The notes: generated from the sequence alone by a model not told the origin. Shown: positions 45,309 to 53,768, counted from the stretch's first letter. The stretch: DNA of 64,000 bases from DASYGT01 sp035999365 (GCA_035999365.1 DASYGT010000055.1:62001-126000); one strand, 5' to 3'. A program made the numbers and translations.

Positions 45309-45887
45309 CTAGCTCGGTTCGTCGGCAGAGGCCTCGACCTGCGGCGTGTCGCCTGGCACGCCCAGGTCTAGGTCAGCCTCGCCCCCTGGCTCGGCCTCAT
45401 CGCTAGGCGCTTCTATCTCGCCGATCAGGCTCGGGAGGATCTCCAGAGACTGGCTGACGGAATCGTTCGCGGCATTCAGTTGCGCATGGATGCGCCGCGC
45501 GGCGTCGTGCAGGCGAGACGCCTCCGTCAAGGAGTCCTTGCGAATCTGGTCGGCTTCCTGGCGCGCCTGCGCAACGACAGCGTCTGCTTCTTCGCGCGCC
45601 TCGGAGACCAGTCGCGCCGCCTCCTCGCGCAGGGTGCTGGTCTCATCCTTGACTTGGCGCAGCATGGTGTCCGCCTTTTGCTTGATAGCGAGCGCCTCGT
45701 TCTGCACAGTCGCGAGGATCTTCTGGGCTGACTCTTCGGCGGCCCGAAGCACGTTGACGACTCGGCTGCCGATATCGCCGAACTGGTCGGGCAACCCTAT
45801 CTCGCCGGTCTGATTTTCCGGTTGCGCCGTTGCCGTTGCGACTGCGGTCTTGGCAAGTGCCAGCTGGTGTGAGTCGCGATCGGTCAT
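45309..45887 (-). CDS. DivIVA-like coiled-coil protein
   Basis: This 192-residue protein is a long coiled coil (about 40-150), with heptads such as AAEESAQKILATVQNEALAI and TSTLREEAARLVSEAREEAD. Disordered, acidic ends flank it. This resembles DivIVA/Wag31-related and Scy/FilP-type cytoskeletal proteins, but the N-terminal membrane-binding motif of DivIVA is not clear. ATG at 45887 after GGGGGTG. It may organise the adjacent surface-protein genes' products at the pole, which is speculation. Confidence 0.75.
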   Translation of the reverse strand: MTDRDSHQLALAKTAVATATAQPENQTGEIGLPDQFGDIGSRVVNVLRAAEESAQKILATVQNEALAIKQKADTMLRQVKDETSTLREEAARLVSEAREEADAVVAQARQEADQIRKDSLTEASRLHDAARRIHAQLNAANDSVSQSLEILPSLIGEIEAPSDEAEPGGEADLDLGVPGDTPQVEASADEPS

Positions 45888-45963
45888 TGCACCCCCTAGA
45901 AGCGTTGGCTGAACACGGACGACGGCGAGACCGAGGGAAGCTCGCCGTCATCCGTGACGCGGG

Positions 45964-47514
45964 TTAGTGGCTTCGGGGTCGACGCCTTCGCGCCATGATC
46001 AGACACGTCATACCCGCGGCGGTCAACGCCCCGCCGAGTAGCGACATCAGCGGATCGTTGCCGGCGCCTGTGTAAGCCAGGCCAGCGGCGGCCGCGCCGC
46101 CTGCACCATTGCCGCCGCCTGCCTCCTGACCGCCTGCCCCTTGACCGCCAAGACCGGCGCCGGGCGGACAGTTCACCACAGTGGCCGTGTCAGTAACGGT
46201 GACCGTAGTGGTCGGGCCAGGCAATTGGGCACCTGTGACGGTCACCGTAGAGCCCGGACCAACCACCGTCTCCGTCACCGTCGCCGTCGGACATGCTGCA
46301 GCATCAGTACAACCCGGGACGGTCTGCGTCACGGTTACCGCCGGCAGCGTGATGACCTGGCCACTGACCGTCACGGTGTTCGTGACGGTGTTCGTCACGT
46401 TGTTGGTCACGGTCGTTCCAGGAGCTGTGACGGTGTTCGTCACGGTCGTTCCAGGAGCTGTGACCGTGGTGATCTCAGTCGTCCCGGGTGCCGTGACGGT
46501 TGTCGGAGCGGTGATCGTCGTGGTCGCCGACACGGTCAGCGTGACCGTGGGACCGGGAACGCTGACAGTCGTGGTGGGCCCAGGGATCGTCGTGGTGACC
46601 GCGGGCTGCGTGACAGTGGCCGTCGTCGTGACCGGAGCAGTCACCGTGACCGTGGTGGTCGGGCCGGTCACCGTGACTGTCGGACCTGGCACGGTCGTCG
46701 TCGCCGTAACGGTAGCCGTCGGCGGGATACTGCCTGGCGGACAGTCAGCAGCAGTGGGTGGCGTTTGGCCGGTATCAAACGCCAGCACGTACGACCGACC
46801 TTGCGCATCAGCGAAGAATGAGCCGACGACTACGGGGTCTTCCTTAATCGCATTGACGCTGACATCGATAGGATTCTGGCCAGTTTGAAGGCGCTCATCC
46901 ACGCCTGGTTTGCCGACATATTTGCAGACGTAAACCTTCTTCGGGTCGGCCGCTGGCGCAGCCGCGGCTGCGTTCTGTACGGCGCCGCAACTGGCCGGCT
47001 TCAGTGCTGTCGTGGAGAACGGCGCAGTGTATTTGCCGCCTTGCCAGGTGAGCCGGCCCGCGACCGTAACGCTGGCGACCGAGAGCGGTTCGCCAAGTGT
47101 CACCGATTGCTGGCCACCACCCGCCGCAAGTACCGCCCCGTCAAGTGCGGTGCCGGTGCCGGAGATCGTCGCGGTGCCGTTACTCGCGCGCGGGCTGTTG
47201 GTGACGGTAACCGTGTCGGACCAGCCGCTGCCGCCGCAGTTCGCCGCAGAGGTGGCGGCAAGTTGACTTGCGTTGGACTGGCTTGCGAATGCGAGGCCGA
47301 GCGTCATCAGACCGACGATCGTGGTGATGCTGCCGAACCATTGCACCCGGGCACGCGGGAGAACGGCCGGAGCCGACATCCCGAAGTAGGACGGTGGCGG
47401 GTCAAACCGCGGCTGCCCATACGGCGGCGGCGGATCAAAGCGCGGACCGCCACTGCGTCCGACCGCCATCGCGTTGCGAGCCGTGCGCCCCTCGTCCCGA
47501 CGTGAACCGTTCAT
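45964..47514 (-). CDS. Sortase-anchored Thr/Val-rich stalk protein (LAXTG type)
   Basis: This 516-residue surface protein has five parts. A cytoplasmic Pro-rich N-terminus (PPPPYGQPRFDPPPS) precedes one membrane anchor (WFGSITTIVGLMTLGLAFA) and an outer domain with two Cys pairs. About 200 residues of Thr/Val repeats follow (for example TVTVTGPTTTVTVTAPVTTT). The C-terminus has the sortase E-type signal LAYTG, a membrane segment (DPLMSLLGGALTAAGMTCLI) and RRRRPRSH. The ATG at 47514 follows GGGGGGC; the open frame upstream lacks a binding site. No sortase gene is in the window. The two membrane segments would place the stalk outside, fixed at both ends before sorting. Confidence 0.85.
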   Translation of the reverse strand: MNGSRRDEGRTARNAMAVGRSGGPRFDPPPPYGQPRFDPPPSYFGMSAPAVLPRARVQWFGSITTIVGLMTLGLAFASQSNASQLAATSAANCGGSGWSDTVTVTNSPRASNGTATISGTGTALDGAVLAAGGGQQSVTLGEPLSVASVTVAGRLTWQGGKYTAPFSTTALKPASCGAVQNAAAAAPAADPKKVYVCKYVGKPGVDERLQTGQNPIDVSVNAIKEDPVVVGSFFADAQGRSYVLAFDTGQTPPTAADCPPGSIPPTATVTATTTVPGPTVTVTGPTTTVTVTAPVTTTATVTQPAVTTTIPGPTTTVSVPGPTVTLTVSATTTITAPTTVTAPGTTEITTVTAPGTTVTNTVTAPGTTVTNNVTNTVTNTVTVSGQVITLPAVTVTQTVPGCTDAAACPTATVTETVVGPGSTVTVTGAQLPGPTTTVTVTDTATVVNCPPGAGLGGQGAGGQEAGGGNGAGGAAAAGLAYTGAGNDPLMSLLGGALTAAGMTCLIMARRRRPRSH

Positions 47515-47914
47515 GACGCCCCCCGGTCGTCGGGAGTCCCGGCCAGAGGCCAGAGATCTCCTTAATTCGAATTGAACCAGCGAGCGCAAGTTGATCAATT
47601 CGCACCGAATTCATACCCGTTTAAATGACACATTTCCGTCGAGCGCATTCTGGATTACGAGACAGCTCGAACTATCCCCACGACTTTGGCTCGCGCGCAC
47701 CTGCGCTGAACGTGCTGCGGAGTTCGAAGATCTTCCAGGAGGAGTACAACGGGCGCGACGTCGTCAAGCTCAGCCCTAAACAGATCTCGCTGCCGATCTG
47801 CTCCGCTGTGCTAACCGGGGCTCGATTCGCTTTTCGGCCGCAGGCAGGTGACCGCGCGAGCCGCCACTACTTCCCGCGACCCCCGCCGCTTGACAACAGG
47901 CACTACATATCAGC
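47515..47914. other. 400-bp AT-richer intergenic region
   Basis: No convincing gene is found between the stalk gene and the collagen-like gene. The stretch around 47580-47690 is visibly richer in A and T than the rest of the window (for example CCGTTTAAATGACACATTTC). Open frames on both strands lack ribosome binding sites and domain features. It may be foreign DNA or promoter sequence for the stalk gene. Confidence 0.5.
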
Positions 47915-48620
47915 TCAGCAGCCCGAGGCGCTTGAACGGGAGGCGGTGACGGCCCGCCCCAAGATGTCCACTCCAGACACGTCGATCGGAAGATTGGTGC
48001 AGGCGGCGGTGATAAACGAGCCGGTGAATGTGCCGTCGCCACCGACCGTGCCTCCATAGAGCGGAGCCGGACCGAAGGCGTTCGTTGCCGTCACCGTGCT
48101 GCCCGGTTTCAGGCCAGTGCCAGTCACCCGGGCCTCGAAACTCCCGGGCACTCCAGAGATCACCGTAGAAATTGTGAGTTGCCCGCCGTTAACCACTGCG
48201 TTGAGCACGTTGGCCTGCGAGGAGATCACGGCCTCGTCGGAGGACAGCCGGCTCTGCAGGGCGCTAATGTCACCGGGCGGCCCGGAAGGGCCGCTCGGAC
48301 CGGGTGACCCCGGTGATCCCGACGGCCCCGACGGCCCCGTCTGGTCCGGATGGACCAGACGGACCGGGAGCCCCCGGTGGACCGGACTGGCCCGCCTGGT
48401 TGAACGAGATCGCGGTGAACCCGCTCGGGCACTGCGCGGCGGATTCGATCAGAAAGAACACCTTCAGCGGCGCGGATCCGGTGGGATAGCACCCGTGGAT
48501 CGTTCCGTTACCGCTGGGAATACTGGCCGCCGCCAGCGTCCCACCGCCGACCGCCAATGCGACTGCGGCCCCGGCGAGTGTCAACGACGCCTTTCGCGAC
48601 ATACGCGATCTACTCGACAT
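47915..48620 (-). pseudogene. Frameshifted secreted collagen-like protein
   Basis: An ATG at 48620 after GGGAGGG opens a signal-peptide protein (SLTLAGAAVALAVGGGTLAA) with the motif IPSGNGTIHGCYPTGSAPLK, typical of actinobacterial collagen-like proteins. Gly-X-Y repeats (GPPGAPGPSGPSGPDG) follow, and then the frame ends in unrelated sequence at 48270. The next frame continues the Gly-X-Y repeat (GPSGPSGSPGSPGPSGPSGP), then ISALQSRLSSDEAV and a C-terminal domain down to 47915. A one-base shift in the repeats around 48309-48340 (several CCCC runs) would join the halves into one protein of about 235 residues. This could be a pseudogene, phase variation or a sequencing error. Confidence 0.8.
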
Positions 48621-48784
48621 GTTGCCCTCCCACTGGGGTGCACGCCCGCGGCGGGGCGGGCCCAGTCTCACCGCAGCAACACGCGGCGTCAACAAGCAGG
48701 CAGCAGCGCCGCTACGGCGTCCGTCCTGGCCAGCAACACCGCGTCAACCAGCCGATCCACATTCGTCATCATCGTCGTACGTCC

Positions 48785-48983
48785 GGCGACGGGCAGCCGA
48801 TCGTCACGAACCAGATCGGGCGTCCGGCTACCCCGTGGGCGATCGAGCGTGCCATGCGCGCCGCTCGAGTGCAGGTCGATGGGCTGCCAGAGGGCTTCCG
48901 GTTCCATGACCTGCGGCACTGCTTCGCGTCGCTGCTGATCGCTTCTGGGTTCGATGTCAAGGCGGTGCAGGCGAGGACACACG
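48785..48983 (+). pseudogene. Tyrosine recombinase (phage integrase) C-terminal remnant
   Basis: One plus-strand frame reads GQPIVTNQIGRPATPWAIER, then LPEGFRFHDLRHCFASLLIASGFDVKAVQARTHES. The HDLRH box with the catalytic Arg and the following ASLLIASG helix are diagnostic of tyrosine recombinases. The N-terminal part, the second catalytic region and the nucleophile Tyr are absent. It shows that a mobile element once sat here, between the surface-protein genes and glnA1. Confidence 0.85.
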
Positions 48984-48986
48984 AAA

Positions 48987-49009
48987 GCCCCGGCGAACCG
49001 AACCGGGGC
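48987..49009 (-). terminator. Rho-independent terminator of glnA1
   Basis: GCCCCGG and CCGGGGC arms (7 bp, all GC) enclose a nine-base loop, 19 bp after the glnA1 stop. On the minus strand the stem is followed by TTTCGTGTG, a modest T-rich tract usual for high-GC terminators. Confidence 0.85.
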
Positions 49010-49027
49010 CTGCGTGCGCGTCGTCGA

Positions 49028-50452
49028 TCAGACGTCGTAGTAGAGCTCGAACTCGTGCGGGTGCGGGCGGAGCCGGATCGGGTCGATCTCGTTGGCCCGC
49101 TTGTAGTCGATCCAGGCGCCGATGATGTCTTCGGTGAAGACGCCACCCTCCTGCAGGTACTCGTTGTCCCTCTCCAGAGCGTCGAGCACCTCGCCCAGGG
49201 AGCCCGGCACCTGGGCGATCGACGCGGCCTCGTCCGGCGGCAATTCGTAGAGATCCTTGTCGACGGGCGCCGGTGGCTCGATCTTGTTCTTGATCCCGTC
49301 GACGCCGGCCAGCAGCATCGCCGAGAACGCCAGGTACGGGTTGCACGACGGATCGGGGATGCGGAACTCGATCCGCTTCGCCTTCGGGTTGGTGCCGGTG
49401 ATCGGCACGCGGATGCATGCGGATCGGTTGCCGGAGCTGTACACGAGGTTCACCGGAGCCTCGAAGCCCGGGACCAGGCGGTGGTAGGAGTTCACCGTCG
49501 GGTTCGTGAAGGCGAGCAGTGATGGAGCGTGGTGCAGCAGCCCGCCGATGTAGTAGCGCGCGGTGTCAGACAAGCCTGCATAGCCCAGCTCGTCGTAGAA
49601 CAGCGGCGAACCGTCCTTCCACAGTGACTGGTGGCAGTGCATGCCCGAACCGTTGTCGCCGAAGAGCGGCTTCGGCATGAACGTCGCCGTCTTGCCGTTG
49701 GCCCACGCCACGTTCTTGATGATGTATTTGAACTTCAGGACGTCGTCGGCCGCATGCGTCAACGTGTTGAACTTGTAGTTGATCTCGGCCTGCCCGGCGG
49801 TGCCGACCTCGTGGTGTGCGCGTTCCAGCTGCAGCCCAGCCTTGATCAGGGTGCTACTCATCTGATCACGCAGGTCGGCGTAATGGTCAACGGGCGGTAC
49901 CGGGAAGTAGCCGCCCTTGTAGCGGGTCTTGTAGCCGCGGTTGCCGCCCTCCTCGACGCGGCCGGTGTTCCACGCGCCCTCGATCGAGTCGATGTGGTAG
50001 TAGCCCTCGTTCTGGCTGGTCTGGAAGCGCACGTCGTCGAAGACGTAGAACTCGGCCTCGGGGCCGAAGTAGACGGTGTCGGCGATGCCGGTGGACTTCA
50101 GGTAAGCCTCGGCCTTGGAGGCGACCTGGCGCGGATCGCGACCGTACGGCTCGCCGGTGCGCGGCTCGACGATCGAGAAGCTGACGTTCAGCGTCTTGGC
50201 GACGCGGAATGGGTCGACGAAGGCGGTCGCCGGGTCCGGGATCAGTTTCATGTCGGACTTGTGGATGGCAGCGAATCCACGGATCGAGCTGCCGTCGAAC
50301 ATCACGCCCTCAGTGAAGAAGTCGTCGGGGAGCGTTGCGGCCGGCACGTTGAAGTGCTGCTGCTGCCCCGGCAGATCCGTGAAGCGGACGTCGACGAACT
50401 CGACGTTCTCGTCCTTGATGTAACGCAGGACCTCATCCGAGCTGGTGAACAT
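49028..50452 (-). CDS. glnA: Glutamine synthetase type I (GlnA1)
   Basis: This is the main ammonia-assimilating enzyme, active as a dodecamer. The 474 residues have GVMFDGSSIRGF, FGPEAEFYVFDD, NGSGMHCHQSLWKDG, GNRSACIRVP and the adenylylation site KDLYELPPDEA, with Tyr402 as the GlnE target. The ATG at 50452 has GGAGG just upstream; an upstream continuation of the frame is not GS-like. It is preceded by a four-part GlnR-like box and followed by a terminator, so it forms its own transcription unit. In mycobacteria glnA1 lies beside glnE; here 7.7 kb of other genes lie between them. Confidence 0.96.
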   Translation of the reverse strand: MFTSSDEVLRYIKDENVEFVDVRFTDLPGQQQHFNVPAATLPDDFFTEGVMFDGSSIRGFAAIHKSDMKLIPDPATAFVDPFRVAKTLNVSFSIVEPRTGEPYGRDPRQVASKAEAYLKSTGIADTVYFGPEAEFYVFDDVRFQTSQNEGYYHIDSIEGAWNTGRVEEGGNRGYKTRYKGGYFPVPPVDHYADLRDQMSSTLIKAGLQLERAHHEVGTAGQAEINYKFNTLTHAADDVLKFKYIIKNVAWANGKTATFMPKPLFGDNGSGMHCHQSLWKDGSPLFYDELGYAGLSDTARYYIGGLLHHAPSLLAFTNPTVNSYHRLVPGFEAPVNLVYSSGNRSACIRVPITGTNPKAKRIEFRIPDPSCNPYLAFSAMLLAGVDGIKNKIEPPAPVDKDLYELPPDEAASIAQVPGSLGEVLDALERDNEYLQEGGVFTEDIIGAWIDYKRANEIDPIRLRPHPHEFELYYDV

Positions 50453-50496
50453 CCATCCTCCGTGAGCAGTTGGTGTTTCGAACCTAGGTTTGCGCA

Positions 50497-50534
50497 GTTG
50501 CCTTCCGGTGTCTCGAATGTTTCGGCAGTGTTTC
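50497..50534 (-). promoter_or_regulatory. Candidate GlnR box upstream of glnA1
   Basis: On the minus strand four pentamers are spaced exactly 11 bp apart: GAAAC, GAAAC, GACAC and GCAAC, each separated by 6 bp (plus-strand 50530, 50519, 50508, 50497). A fifth GAAAC lies 22 bp further on (50475-50479), in phase. This agrees with the GlnR consensus gTnAC-n6-GaAAC as published for Streptomyces. It lies 45 bp before the start codon. Confidence 0.65.
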
Positions 50535-50564
50535 ACGGGCCCTGAGCGGCCCGATTCTCAGGCG

Positions 50565-50990
50565 TCAGCCTCGCACGACGGCGGTGTCGGTGATGCGGTC
50601 GTGCAGCCCCCGCCCGTCCCGGTCCCAGATCACCGCAGGGATCAGAAGCAAGAGGAGCGTCGTACGGGCGATCACCCGCAGCGGACCGATCGCATCGACG
50701 CGATCGACTCGGATCAAGCGCAGCCCGAACAGATGCATTCCGATCGTGCGGCTGGCGACGAGCACTCCCACGACGTAGTCGAGGGAGAACGGAATCAGGC
50801 TCCACGATCCGGGCAGGCTACCCGCCGCTCCGTGGTGCGGCCGCGCCTGGACGAACAGCCCGGCGATCACGGCTGAGACGACGGCGTCGACGAGGAACGC
50901 GCCCAGCCGCTGGCCGGTGGTGGCGAGCGACCGGGGGCCCGTCGGGGGCAACCCCAGACGCTCACCGCGAAAGGCCTGGGGAACAGTCAT
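50565..50990 (-). CDS. RDD-family membrane protein
   Basis: This 141-residue protein has RDD-domain membrane segments: LGAFLVDAVVSAVIAGLFV with the conserved Arg-Asp context, SLDYVVGVLVASRTIGMHLFG, then ARTTLLLLLIPAVIW and the closing DGRGLHDRITDTAVV. The function is unknown; some RDD proteins transport ions or solutes. Start ATG at 50990. The order DUF4191, RDD, glnA1 equals Rv2219, Rv2219A, Rv2220 in M. tuberculosis. Confidence 0.88.
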   Translation of the reverse strand: MTVPQAFRGERLGLPPTGPRSLATTGQRLGAFLVDAVVSAVIAGLFVQARPHHGAAGSLPGSWSLIPFSLDYVVGVLVASRTIGMHLFGLRLIRVDRVDAIGPLRVIARTTLLLLLIPAVIWDRDGRGLHDRITDTAVVRG

Positions 50991-51009
50991 CGACGACCCG
51001 GCGGGCACG

Positions 51010-51783
51010 TCATGACCTGCGGCGGACGGCGCGCTGCACGTTGCGCATCTTTGCCCCCGGCGGCAGCGGGCCCTGCGGCAGCGGCGTCTTGGCGCCGCCG
51101 AGGGCAGCAAGCCTCTTGTCGAGCGCGCCGACCTGCTCCTTGGAGAGGTTGTTCGGCAGCTTGACGAGGTACCGGCTCAGCTTGGCCAGGCGTAGCTCGC
51201 CTTCGCCCGTGCCGACGATGACGTCGTAGATGGGGGTATCGCCGGTGATCCGGGCGATCTTCTTCTTCTCCTGCGCGATGAGGCCGCGTACCCGGTGCTG
51301 GGCACCCTCGCCGACAAGGACGACACCCGGCCGGCCGACGAGGCGGTGCACCGCATCGAGTTGGGTTGTGCCCGCCACTGCCTGGGTCAGCCTCCAGTCG
51401 CCGCGCAACTGCTGGGAGAGCATCCAGCCGGCCGCGCCGGGCTGGCCTTCGGCCTGGGAGAACATCGAGCGCTGCGCCCGCCGGCTGAACACGAGCATCA
51501 CTGCGATGACGACGCCGAGCACCGCGATGGGTATCGGCAGGTACAGCGACCCCGTGGCGAAGTACGAGAGGACGTACACGATTGCGGCGGCGAGGACGCC
51601 GAACAGAACGAGATACGGGACGAATCGCGGGTCGTTCTCGCGAGTCAGGGTGAATGCCTGCCGCAGGTTCCGGAGCGTGTCGCGCCGCGACTGCCGCTTC
51701 GCGCCGCGGGCGAGCTTCTTGGCTGCCTTCGTCTCGGCCCGGGATGCCCCGGCAGCCTTGCCCTGCCCCGCTGATTTCGCCAT
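51010..51783 (-). CDS. DUF4191 membrane protein
   Basis: This 257-residue protein has a Lys/Arg-rich N-terminus (KKLARGAKRQSRRDTLRNLR), two membrane segments (YLVLFGVLAAAIVYVLSYF and LPIPIAVLGVVIAVMLVFS) and a cytoplasmic domain with GRPGVVLVGEG and LSRYLVKLPNNLSKEQV, which identify DUF4191. Function unknown. The ATG at 51783 has no Shine-Dalgarno; TATTCT lies about seven bases upstream, so it may be leaderless. Confidence 0.9.
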   Translation of the reverse strand: MAKSAGQGKAAGASRAETKAAKKLARGAKRQSRRDTLRNLRQAFTLTRENDPRFVPYLVLFGVLAAAIVYVLSYFATGSLYLPIPIAVLGVVIAVMLVFSRRAQRSMFSQAEGQPGAAGWMLSQQLRGDWRLTQAVAGTTQLDAVHRLVGRPGVVLVGEGAQHRVRGLIAQEKKKIARITGDTPIYDVIVGTGEGELRLAKLSRYLVKLPNNLSKEQVGALDKRLAALGGAKTPLPQGPLPPGAKMRNVQRAVRRRS

Positions 51784-51827
51784 ACCGGAAGAATAGATGC
51801 CGCCCGCACGGGCCGGCCGCGGCGGAG

Positions 51828-52763
51828 TCAGACGCGCGCGGCGACCGCCTGCTGGTACAGACGACCGGCCCGGTACGACGATCGCACCAGCGGTCCGCTC
51901 ATGACCCCCGCGAAGCCGATCGACTCGGCCTCTGCCTGCAGTTCGACGAACTCCTCGGGCTTCACCCACCGCTCCACGGGGTGATGCTTGGGCGACGGCC
52001 GCAGGTACTGGGTGATCGTCACGAGCTCGCAGCCGGCACCGTGCAGATCCTGCAGGGCCGCGCTGACCTCGGCGCGCTCCTCGCCCATGCCGAGGATCAG
52101 GTTCGATTTGGTCACCAGACCATCAGCTCGCGCGGCACGGATCACGTCGAGCGAGCGGTCGTAGCGGAAGCCCGGTCGGATGCGCTTGAAGATCCTGGGC
52201 ACCGTCTCGACGTTGTGCGCGAAGACCTCTGGCCGGCTGGCGAACACCTCGGCGAGCAGTTCCGGTACGGCGTTGAAGTCGGGGGCGAGCAGCTCCACCC
52301 CGGTGTCGGGATTGACGGCGTGAATCCGGCGCACCGTCTCGGCGTAGAGCCACGCACCGCCGTCGTCGAGGTCGTCACGCGCGACACCGGTGATCGTGGC
52401 GTAGCGAAGCCCCATCGCTTGGACGCTCTGCGCCACCCGGCGCGGCTCGTCACGGTCCAGCGGATCCGGACGGCCCGTGTCGATCTGGCAGAAGTCGCAA
52501 CGCCGCGTGCACTGATCGCCGCCGATGAGGAAAGTGGCCTCGCGGTCTTCCCAGCACTCGTAGATGTTGGGGCATCCCGCCTCCTGACAGACGGTGTGCA
52601 GACCCTCGCGCTTCACCAGCGCTTGCAGTTCGGTGTACTCCGGCCCCATGCGAGCGCGCGTCTTGATCCATGCGGGCTTGCGCTCGATCGGCGTCGCCGC
52701 GTTGCGCGCCTCGATGCGCAGCAGCCGGCGCCCCTCGGGCGGCTCAGGAAATGCGGCGCTCAC
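51828..52763 (-). CDS. lipA: Lipoyl synthase
   Basis: This radical SAM enzyme inserts two sulfurs into the octanoyl group on E2 and GcvH. The 311 residues have both cluster motifs: CQEAGCPNIYEC for the auxiliary 4Fe-4S cluster and CTRRCDFC for the radical SAM cluster. The C-terminal RSSYRAG signature supplies the third type of ligand (Ser). GTG start at 52763. It is one small membrane-protein gene away from lipB and probably co-transcribed. Confidence 0.96.
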   Translation of the reverse strand: MSAAFPEPPEGRRLLRIEARNAATPIERKPAWIKTRARMGPEYTELQALVKREGLHTVCQEAGCPNIYECWEDREATFLIGGDQCTRRCDFCQIDTGRPDPLDRDEPRRVAQSVQAMGLRYATITGVARDDLDDGGAWLYAETVRRIHAVNPDTGVELLAPDFNAVPELLAEVFASRPEVFAHNVETVPRIFKRIRPGFRYDRSLDVIRAARADGLVTKSNLILGMGEERAEVSAALQDLHGAGCELVTITQYLRPSPKHHPVERWVKPEEFVELQAEAESIGFAGVMSGPLVRSSYRAGRLYQQAVAARV

Positions 52764-52772
52764 CGCACGAGC

Positions 52773-53111
52773 CTACGCCGTACCGATCACGGCACGGGCG
52801 AGGAGGAAACACGTCGCAAGCACGATCGCTCCACCGACGGTCCACGCGACCAGGCGGCGGCGGCCACTGTCGTGGGTGGCGACCGTGACCGCCGTGACCG
52901 TCGCGATGACCCCGACGATCAGCGTCGCGCTGACGGCGGTACCCGCAGGCCGGCACGCCAGACCGTGAGCAGACGGGTTGCAGCTGTAGCGTGCCGCCGC
53001 CGCAAGGATCGCGAAGAAACCGGCGGTGAGGCCGCCGAGCCAGATGAAGGTCAGCGCGCTGGCGCGAGCCGCCCGCCATCGGCTGCTCGGCACCCGGATG
53101 TGACGTGCCAC
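52773..53111 (-). CDS. Small membrane protein between lipB and lipA
   Basis: This 112-residue protein has three membrane segments (ALTFIWLGGLTAGFFAILAA, AVSATLIVGVIATVTAVTVA and LVAWTVGGAIVLATCFLLA) and an extracytoplasmic loop with two Cys (RYSCNPSAHGLACRP). It starts with GTG at 53111, three bases after the lipB stop, so it is part of the lip operon. No family is recognised; whether it aids lipoylation is not known. Confidence 0.78.
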   Translation of the reverse strand: MARHIRVPSSRWRAARASALTFIWLGGLTAGFFAILAAAARYSCNPSAHGLACRPAGTAVSATLIVGVIATVTAVTVATHDSGRRRLVAWTVGGAIVLATCFLLARAVIGTA

Positions 53112-53114
53112 GGT

Positions 53115-53768
53115 TCAGACTTCGGCGAGATTGGCCGACCGCAGGCCGTCGAGCCGAGCTTCGACGACCGGCAGTACCTCGTCGACCGTGACGTCGCGGT
53201 TGAGTTCGCGTGACAGCGACGTGATTCCCGCGTCGCTGATGCCGCACGCCACGATGCGCTCGTACCAGCTCAGGTCGCAATCGCAGTTCAGCGCGAAACC
53301 GTGCAACGTGACGCCCTGCGCGACGCGAATGCCGATTGCGGCGAGCTTGCGTTCGGGCATCGAGTCGCGCGCGGGAAGCCACACCCCGCTGCGGCCGGCG
53401 ACGCGCGTCGCGGCGTCGAGCCCGAGGTCATGACAGACCGCGATCAGGACGCCTTCGACGCGTCGGACATAGGCGACGACGTCGATCGGATCGGCCAGGC
53501 GCAGGATCGGATAACCCACCAGCTGTCCCGGTCCGTGCCAAGTGATCTTGCCGCCCCGATCGACCTCGATGACCGGTGTGCCGTCGGTGGGACGCTCCCA
53601 TGTCTCGGTGCGGTGGCCAGCGGTGTAGACGGGGGGATGTTCGAGCAGCAACACCGTGTCGGGTTCGGCCCCGGACGCCACGAGTGCATGCAGATCGCGT
53701 TGCCGCTGCCATGCTTGCTCGTACGGCACGGAGCCCGCGCGCACCGCTCGCAGTTCGCCCACCCGCAC
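53115..53768 (-). CDS. lipB: Lipoyl(octanoyl) transferase
   Basis: This enzyme moves octanoyl from ACP to lipoyl domains, linking the fab operon to the dehydrogenases. The 217 residues show RGGKITWHGPGQLVGYPI, the acyl-intermediate Cys in FALNCDCDL and the catalytic Lys in RKLAAIGIRV. The predicted start is GTG at 53768, with a second GTG two codons later. First gene of the lipB-membrane protein-lipA group, divergent from the kinase gene. Confidence 0.95.
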   Translation of the reverse strand: MRVGELRAVRAGSVPYEQAWQRQRDLHALVASGAEPDTVLLLEHPPVYTAGHRTETWERPTDGTPVIEVDRGGKITWHGPGQLVGYPILRLADPIDVVAYVRRVEGVLIAVCHDLGLDAATRVAGRSGVWLPARDSMPERKLAAIGIRVAQGVTLHGFALNCDCDLSWYERIVACGISDAGITSLSRELNRDVTVDEVLPVVEARLDGLRSANLAEV

